Program-made: the position numbers and the translations under genes
Notes under the pieces: model-generated
The model's input: only the letters and a program-made list of their open reading frames with translations
Database searches by the model: none
What the model was told of the DNA's origin: nothing
Shown here: one piece after another, positions 6,399 to 10,412 of the stretch
Position numbering within the stretch: the stretch's first letter is position 1
How the letters are laid out: the number at the start of each line of letters is the position of its first letter
Assembly (NCBI GenBank): GCA_021824055.1
Contig: JAKALV010000102.1
Coordinates: 1-10,412 of the forward strand
Source: Acidobacteriota bacterium
GTDB lineage: Bacteria; Acidobacteriota; Vicinamibacteria; Vicinamibacterales; SCN-69-37
Reading direction: 5' to 3'
Length of the DNA: 10,412 nucleotides

Positions 6399-7244
6399 AT
6401 GGCCACCGCCGGCTACAATCTGGAGCCGGTCCTGCTCGGGGACCGCGAACTGGCGCAGATCTCGGCGCTGGTGCGGACCAAGGCCGGCATCACGCTGACG
6501 CCGGCCAAGCGGCCGTTGATCATCGCCCGCCTGCAGAAGCGCCTGCGGCGTCTCAAGCTCTCGTCGTACGGCGACTACATGAAGGTCCTCGAGGCCGACA
6601 CGTCGGGCGAGGAGCTCACGTCGTTTCTTGATGCCCTGACGACCAACCACACCTACTTCTTTCGCGAGGAGCAGCACTTCGAGCTGCTGGCCGCGACCGT
6701 CGTGCCCGAGTTGCGAAGGACCGACCACGGCCGGCCGCTGCGGATGTGGTGCGCCGCCTGCTCCTCCGGCCAGGAACCCTACACCATCGCGATGACGCTG
6801 GCCGACATGACCGACCCGCCCGCCTTCACGATGCTCGCGTCGGATCTGTCGACCCGCGTGCTCGAGAAAGCCGCGTCGGGCGTGTACCGCATGGAGGATG
6901 TGCGCGGCCTGCCCCTCGACGTTTTGCGGCGCCATTTCGAACGGGGGGTCGGCGAGCAGGACGGTCTCGCGCGCGTGTCGGCGGCGTTGCGCCGGAACAT
7001 CACCTACCGCCAGATCAACCTGCTCGAGCAGGGACCGGGCGGCCAGCCCTTCGACGTGATCTTCTGCCGCAACGTGATGATCTATTTCGAGACCGACGTG
7101 CAGCAACGCGTGGTGACGATGCTCGAAAGGCACCTGGCGCCGGGCGGCTATCTGTTCGTGTCGCATTCCGAATCGCTCAACAGCGTGTCGCACGGCCTGA
7201 AGTGGATCGCGCCGGCCGCGTACCGGAAGCCGCTCAATGGCTGA
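6399..7244 (+). CDS. cheR: Chemoreceptor glutamate methyltransferase CheR
   Basis: A 281-residue protein predicted to transfer methyl groups from S-adenosylmethionine to glutamates of chemoreceptors, raising kinase activity during adaptation. The N-terminal helical domain (about 15-90) ends in the conserved TNHTYFFRE, with R89-E90. The SAM-binding domain has WCAACSSGQEPYT (117-129), ASDLS with acidic D149, and FDVIFCRNVMIYF near the end of the fold. The beta-subdomain loop GVGEQDGLARV (183-193) appears to be the long version associated with binding a receptor C-terminal pentapeptide. No TPR or other C-terminal extension is present, unlike WspC-type CheR proteins. Start: ATG 6399, 3 bp after the cheW stop, with no strong Shine-Dalgarno, so translation is probably coupled. 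The 3' end overlaps cheD by 8 bp. Confidence 0.95.
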   Translation: MATAGYNLEPVLLGDRELAQISALVRTKAGITLTPAKRPLIIARLQKRLRRLKLSSYGDYMKVLEADTSGEELTSFLDALTTNHTYFFREEQHFELLAATVVPELRRTDHGRPLRMWCAACSSGQEPYTIAMTLADMTDPPAFTMLASDLSTRVLEKAASGVYRMEDVRGLPLDVLRRHFERGVGEQDGLARVSAALRRNITYRQINLLEQGPGGQPFDVIFCRNVMIYFETDVQQRVVTMLERHLAPGGYLFVSHSESLNSVSHGLKWIAPAAYRKPLNG

Positions 7245-7746
7245 AGCGGCGATGCAGCTGAACCGGACGGCCGACCAGCGCATGGTCGTGGGCATCGGCG
7301 AGTTTGCGGTCGCGAGCACGCCCGACTGCATGATCGTCACGCATGCGCTCGGCAGCTGCGTGGCCGTCTGCATCTGGGATCCGGTCGCGGGGGTGGCCGG
7401 CCTGCTGCACATCCTGCTGCCCGACTCGCGCATCAACCCGGAGCGCGCGGCGCAGCAACCCGGCGCGTTCGCCGACACCGGCATTCCCGTGCTCTTCCGC
7501 TCCGCCTACGCGCAGGGCGCGGTGAAGAGCCGCTGCAAGGTGCAGTTGATCGGCGGCGCCGAAGTCACGATCACCGGCGGCCAGGCGATCGGCAAACGGA
7601 ACGTGCTGGCCGCGCGCGCGATGCTGTGGCAGAACGGCGTGAAAGTGGAACGTGAAGTCACCGGCGGCGCAGCGGCGCGGTCGGTGTGGCTGTCGGCCGA
7701 GACCGGCGAAGTGCAGGTCACGACCGCCGGCGTCCGGGTGGCGTGA
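7237..7746 (+). CDS. cheD: Chemoreceptor glutamine deamidase CheD
   Basis: A 169-residue protein predicted to deamidate specific receptor glutamines, creating methylatable glutamates. The catalytic Cys and His are visible: C41 in LGSCVAVCIWDP and H58 in GLLHILLPDSR. Their spacing of 17 residues equals that of C27 and H44 in Thermotoga CheD. VQLIGGAEV and IGKRNVLAAR, typical of the later fold, are also present. In Bacillus and Thermotoga, CheD also binds CheC and stimulates its phosphatase activity, so its presence next to several CheC/CheX-type proteins is meaningful, although CheX itself is not known to need CheD. The ATG at 7237 overlaps the cheR end by 8 bp; the ATG at 7252 is a possible alternative that would remove five residues before the conserved region. 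Confidence 0.95.
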   Translation: MAEAAMQLNRTADQRMVVGIGEFAVASTPDCMIVTHALGSCVAVCIWDPVAGVAGLLHILLPDSRINPERAAQQPGAFADTGIPVLFRSAYAQGAVKSRCKVQLIGGAEVTITGGQAIGKRNVLAARAMLWQNGVKVEREVTGGAAARSVWLSAETGEVQVTTAGVRVA

Positions 7747-7759
7747 TGGAGCTGAGGCA

Positions 7760-8152
7760 ATGATGCCGCTACACATTCTGATCGTCGACGATTCCGCCAT
7801 GATGCGCGCGGTGATCAAGCGCGCCCTCCAGCAGACCGATCTCGACATCGGCGTCGTGCTCGAGGCCGCCCACGGCCGGGCCGCGCTCGACATTCTGGAC
7901 CGCCAGCCCGTCGACGCGGTGCTGACCGACATCAACATGCCCGTCATGAACGGCATCGAACTGCTGCGCGCCATCGACGCGCGCAACCCCGAGCACCTCC
8001 TCCGGATCGTCGTCTCGACCGACGGATCGACGCTGCGGCGGGAGGAAGCCATCGACCTCGGCGTCAGCGCCTACATTGAGAAACCGTTTCAACCGGAGGT
8101 GGTCCGTGGAATCTTTGATGAATTCCTGCGCGCCCGTGCCGCCGCGCGCTGA
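7760..8152 (+). CDS. cheY: CheY-type single-domain response regulator (second)
   Basis: A 130-residue stand-alone receiver, clearly distinct from the first CheY in the operon. It has D10-D11 (ILIVDDS), phosphoacceptor D57 (LTDINMPVMNG), Ser at the switch position (S86, in VVSTDGS) and K108 (YIEKPF). All phosphorylation residues are therefore present, with the permitted Thr-to-Ser change. It starts 13 bp after cheD. GGAG (7748-7751) and GAGG (7754-7757) lie upstream; the ATGs at 7760 and 7763 are adjacent in-frame codons and cannot be separated. The frame is open further upstream, but that part overlaps cheD and is a shadow. Its 3' end overlaps the third CheX-like gene by 47 bp, suggesting coupled synthesis of a receiver with its phosphatase. 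The target of the phosphorylated form is unknown. Confidence 0.92.
   Translation: MMPLHILIVDDSAMMRAVIKRALQQTDLDIGVVLEAAHGRAALDILDRQPVDAVLTDINMPVMNGIELLRAIDARNPEHLLRIVVSTDGSTLRREEAIDLGVSAYIEKPFQPEVVRGIFDEFLRARAAAR
8095..8099 (+). promoter_or_regulatory. Ribosome binding site deciding the GTG start of the third cheX-like gene
   Basis: GGAGG sits inside the end of the second cheY, six bases before the GTG at 8106. The next in-frame start, ATG at 8118, is 18 bases away and too far for this site, so GTG 8106 is chosen. Confidence 0.65.
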
Positions 8153-8579
8153 ATCCGCGCCGATCGAGCAGGCCGTGACGAACGTGGCCGAGCGCAGCTT
8201 CTTCGCGTTCGCCGAGGCCGCCGATCCGTCGGCCGCGGCGGCCCTGGCCGCGCCCGGCGCGCCGGCGCTGACCTCGGTGGTCCGCTTCACGGGCCCCTCG
8301 CGCGGCGAAATGCGAGTGACGATGCCCGTCACGCTGGCGCGCGAGCTGGCGCAGCAGTTCTCGGGCGATCCGACGCTCGAGTTCTCGGAGGCCGACCTGA
8401 TCGACATGGCCGGCGAGTTCGCCAACATGGTCACCGGCGCGTGGCTCACCGCCACCGACGCCGCGTCCACCTTCGACCTGACGGCCCCGGCGGTCACGCG
8501 CGACAGCGTGCCGCCGCCCGTCGCGCTGATGATGCAGATCAACGGCCAGCCCGTCGGGCTGTCCTGGCGGGTGGAGTAA
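8106..8579 (+). CDS. cheX: CheX-like chemotaxis phosphatase (third, divergent)
   Basis: A 157-residue protein with the CheC/CheX phosphatase motif: D100-x3-E104-x2-N107 in ADLIDMAGEFANMVTGAW. Upstream is GEMRVTMPVTLARELAQQF, corresponding to the strand-then-helix that precedes the motif in CheX. Downstream is a strand-rich end closing in MMQINGQPVGLSW. Apart from the motif it is clearly different from the tandem pair at the start of the operon, so it is a separate lineage rather than a recent duplicate. The start is GTG 8106 (see the ribosome binding site at 8095-8099), giving a 47-bp overlap with cheY. The Ala/Pro-rich segment at about residues 36-54 is probably a loop. Six bp separate it from cheB. 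It most likely dephosphorylates the CheY encoded just before it; the CheB receiver is an alternative substrate. CheX-type assignment is from motif and layout. Confidence 0.8.
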   Translation: MESLMNSCAPVPPRAESAPIEQAVTNVAERSFFAFAEAADPSAAAALAAPGAPALTSVVRFTGPSRGEMRVTMPVTLARELAQQFSGDPTLEFSEADLIDMAGEFANMVTGAWLTATDAASTFDLTAPAVTRDSVPPPVALMMQINGQPVGLSWRVE

Positions 8580-8585
8580 CCGGCC

Positions 8586-9665
8586 GTGGCGCGCCCGGCG
8601 AAGGTCCTCATCGTGGACGACTCGGCCATCGTCAGGCACCTGCTCGCGAAAGGGCTGGCTTCGGATCCCAACATCCAGGTGATCGGCCAGGCCGCCGATG
8701 CGTTCATCGCGCGCGACCTGCTGCTCAAGCACGAACCGGACGTCATCACGCTCGATATCGAAATGCCCAAGGTGGACGGCCTCAGCTTTCTGCGCCGCAT
8801 CATGGAATACCGCCCGACGCCGACGATCATCGTCAGCTCGATCAGCCAGGACGGCTCGGCGGCCAGTCTCGAGGCGCTGCGCATCGGCGCGGCCGCGGTG
8901 TTCGCGAAACCCGGCGGGCCGCAGGCGGTCGGCGAACTGGTGGACGCGCTGAAGCGATGCATCGCCGAACTGCGCGCCGGCGGGTTCACGTTGCGCCGGC
9001 CGCAGCCGCCGGCCATGCCGGCCGCGATGGCGCCGGCGACACTCGGACGGATCCCGGCGGCCCGCGCCCAGAATGTGCTCATCGCCATCGGCGCCTCCAC
9101 GGGAGGCACGCAGGCCATCGAGTCGCTGCTCACGCGACTGCCACCGGACCTGCCGCCGATCGTGATCGCTCAGCACATGCCGCCCGGATTCACCAGGCGA
9201 TTCGCCGAGCGGCTCAACGAGATCACCAGCCATCGGGTGGTGGAAGGCCAGCACGGCGATCAACTCCGTCCGGGTGTGGTGTATGTCGCGCCGGGCGGCC
9301 GGCACATGATCGTGGAGCGCTACGGCGTCGAGCTTAGGATCGGGCTGACCGACACCGCGCCGGTGCACTTTCAGCGGCCGGCCGTCGATGTCCTGTTCAC
9401 GTCGGTGGCGCAACTGCGTGCCGAGCCCGCGATCGGCGTGGTGATGACCGGGATGGGCCAGGACGGCGCGGACGGATTGCTCGCGATGCGGCGCGCCGGC
9501 GCGCACACGTTCGCGGAGGATGAGCAATCCTGCGTTGTGTTCGGCATGCCGAAGGAAGCGATCGCCCGCGGCGGCGTCATGGATGTCGTCACGCTCTGGC
9601 AAATGCCGCAGGCTTTGGTGGCCGCGCTGGAGCATCCGCCGGCGCGGACACGAACCGTCGCTTGA
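8586..9665 (+). CDS. cheB: Chemoreceptor methylesterase/deamidase response regulator CheB
   Basis: A 359-residue protein that removes methyl groups from receptor glutamyl esters when its receiver is phosphorylated by CheA. The receiver (about 5-125) has D11-D12, phosphoacceptor D57 (TLDIEMPKVDG) and K108 (FAKPGG). A Pro/Ala-rich linker follows at about 135-160. The methylesterase domain has the catalytic triad S171 (GASTGGTQA), H197 (IAQHMPPGFT) and D293 (VVMTGMGQDGADG). These lie at a constant offset of +7 from the Salmonella triad (164, 190, 286), so the domain arrangement is standard and complete. GTG start at 8586, with GGAG at 8573-8576 inside the previous gene's end. This is the last gene of the tightly packed part of the operon; a 70-bp gap follows. 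Confidence 0.96.
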   Translation: MARPAKVLIVDDSAIVRHLLAKGLASDPNIQVIGQAADAFIARDLLLKHEPDVITLDIEMPKVDGLSFLRRIMEYRPTPTIIVSSISQDGSAASLEALRIGAAAVFAKPGGPQAVGELVDALKRCIAELRAGGFTLRRPQPPAMPAAMAPATLGRIPAARAQNVLIAIGASTGGTQAIESLLTRLPPDLPPIVIAQHMPPGFTRRFAERLNEITSHRVVEGQHGDQLRPGVVYVAPGGRHMIVERYGVELRIGLTDTAPVHFQRPAVDVLFTSVAQLRAEPAIGVVMTGMGQDGADGLLAMRRAGAHTFAEDEQSCVVFGMPKEAIARGGVMDVVTLWQMPQALVAALEHPPARTRTVA

Positions 9666-9672
9666 TCCCCGA

Positions 9673-9720
9673 AGGCGCTGGCCGCCTCAAGATGGCGCGT
9701 CTGAGGCCGATTAGTCGGCC
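9673..9720 (+). terminator. Two small stem-loops after cheB, possible weak terminator
   Basis: In the 70-bp gap between cheB and the GGDEF gene there are two inverted repeats. The first is AGGCG (9673-9677), a 5-base loop and CGCCT (9683-9687). The second is a perfect 6-bp stem GGCCGA (9705-9710), loop TTAG, TCGGCC (9715-9720). Neither is followed by a T run, so a classical intrinsic terminator is not supported. They may be chance in GC-rich DNA, or mark partial attenuation between the two genes. Confidence 0.25.
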
Positions 9721-9735
9721 GAGAGCTGACACGAC

Positions 9736-10412
9736 ATGTTCCTCCAGGCAGGCACAGGGAGCCGGAAACCGATTGAGCTCAACCTGCGCGACGCGTCACC
9801 GTGCTCGGAGGACACACTCACTGGCCAGGTCGACGCGCTTCGGCCCGTGCTCGACCGGGCGCTGGCCCTGATCGCCGACCGGGTCGCCGCGTGCGGCGAT
9901 GCGGCCGGACCGGCCGGCATGATTCACGACTGCCGCGCGGCCCTGGCGGCCGCGAGACATCCGGCCAATCTGGCGGATTGGTGCCTGGCCGGCGTCGAGG
10001 CCGCCCGGCAGTTCCTCGTGCGGCACGCGACGGTTGAATCGGCGCGGCGCGACGAGATTGTCGAGCTCGCCGGGCTGGTCCACGAGGCGATGACCGCCCT
10101 GGCCGGCGACTCGGATGTCTTCGATCAGGGCCTGCGCAGATCGGCCGAGCGCTTCGACGCGCTGCTGAGACTCGACAGCCTCGCGGAAATCAAGACGCGG
10201 CTGGCGCGCGAGGTGGGCGAACTCAAGCGGGCCACCGAGGCCCGGCACGCGTCGTGGAAGGCGACGCTTTGCGCCTTCTCCACCAGAATCTCCGAGCTCG
10301 AAGACCGGCTGGCGGCCAGCGAAGTGCAGGCCACCGCGGATCCTCTGACGGGCCTCGCCAATCGTGCCGCCTTCGAGCGGGCGCTCACGGAGCTGGCCGG
10401 CCAGCGCGGGTC
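9736..10412 (+). CDS. Diguanylate cyclase (GGDEF) protein with helical N-terminal region, 3' truncated
   Basis: An open frame of 225 codons runs off the window end. The ATG at 9736 is the first possible Met after an in-frame TGA at 9727-9729. Residues from about 202 read DPLTGLANRAAFERALTEL, the conserved opening of a GGDEF domain (DxLTGLxNR). The catalytic GG(D/E)EF loop lies beyond the window, so activity cannot be judged. The preceding ~200 residues are helical, rich in Ala, Arg and Leu, with a probable coiled coil at about 145-200 leading into the GGDEF domain. There is no signal peptide, membrane segment or recognisable receiver domain (no DD pair or K-P motif), so it differs from WspR, where a receiver is fused to GGDEF. 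Its place 70 bp after cheB suggests that the chemosensory pathway influences c-di-GMP; the coupling partner is unknown. The Shine-Dalgarno is weak. Confidence 0.85.
   Translation, partial: MFLQAGTGSRKPIELNLRDASPCSEDTLTGQVDALRPVLDRALALIADRVAACGDAAGPAGMIHDCRAALAAARHPANLADWCLAGVEAARQFLVRHATVESARRDEIVELAGLVHEAMTALAGDSDVFDQGLRRSAERFDALLRLDSLAEIKTRLAREVGELKRATEARHASWKATLCAFSTRISELEDRLAASEVQATADPLTGLANRAAFERALTELAGQRG

Noticed and set aside
6747..6785. CheR motif WCAACSSGQEPYT differs from the textbook GCSTGEEPY
   Set aside because: Gln at this position and SSG are common variants among CheR proteins as far as I recall, so loss of function is not implied.
5700..7484. 594-codon minus-strand open frame across cheA, cheW, cheR and cheD
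   Set aside because: It lies opposite four genes with intact catalytic motifs and its translation is rich in His, Arg and Ala without any domain pattern; it is a shadow.
7982..8011. Ser instead of Thr at the switch position of the second CheY
   Set aside because: Ser is an accepted substitution at this receiver position; all other phosphorylation residues are present.
8064..9635. 523-codon minus-strand open frame opposite cheB and the third cheX-like gene
   Set aside because: The opposite strand carries the CheB triad and receiver residues in order. The antisense translation looks like composition-driven sequence.
1..10412. Search for tRNA or rRNA genes, CRISPR arrays, insertion sequences and attachment sites
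   Set aside because: No cloverleaf-like stretch, regularly spaced direct repeats, transposase motif or terminal inverted repeats were seen. Genes fill nearly all the window and the largest gap is 93 bp.

Overview
This GC-rich window (about two thirds G+C by eye) carries one complete chemosensory (Che) operon on the + strand, roughly 2208-9665. It is flanked on the left by the tail of a pirin gene and a convergent B12-type radical SAM gene, and on the right by the start of a diguanylate cyclase gene. Codon use is strongly G/C at third positions throughout and no gene looks foreign. The gene set (several CheX-type phosphatases, CheD, a CheA without a P2 domain, a diguanylate cyclase beside cheB) would fit an Acidobacteriota-like or deltaproteobacteria-like environmental bacterium. 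That placement is a weak inference, since no rRNA or other taxonomic marker is present.

Layout. 1-163: 3' end of a pirin-family gene. 147-2114 (minus): a 655-residue radical SAM protein with an N-terminal cobalamin-binding-like region; its end overlaps the pirin stop by 17 bp. 2115-2207: short divergent intergenic region. 2208-3281: two tandem paralogous CheX-like phosphatases. 3284-3643: CheY. 3656-4156: an unrecognised protein carrying an E-x2-N motif like that of the CheC/CheX phosphatases. 4171-5901: CheA. 5913-6395: CheW. 6399-7244: CheR. 7237-7746: CheD. 7760-8152: a second CheY. 8106-8579: a third CheX-like protein, overlapping cheY. 8586-9665: CheB. 9736 to the window end: a GGDEF protein with a helical N-terminal region, truncated by the window.

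How they work together. CheW would couple receptors encoded elsewhere to the kinase CheA. CheR, CheB and CheD would adapt those receptors by methylation, demethylation/deamidation and deamidation. CheA has two stand-alone CheY-type receivers and the CheB receiver as candidate phosphate acceptors. Three CheX-like proteins plus one related-looking protein are candidate phosphatases for them. No CheZ, MCP or flagellar gene is visible. The tight spacing (8-bp and 47-bp overlaps, gaps of 2-14 bp for most junctions) supports a single transcript from about 2208 to 9665. The diguanylate cyclase 70 bp downstream suggests, but does not prove, an output through c-di-GMP instead of, or as well as, a flagellar motor.

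The most notable features are the multiplicity of E-x2-N proteins, the tandem cheX duplication, the uncharacterised gene between cheY and cheA, and the C-x4-C-x2-C cluster in the radical SAM protein, which departs from the canonical spacing.
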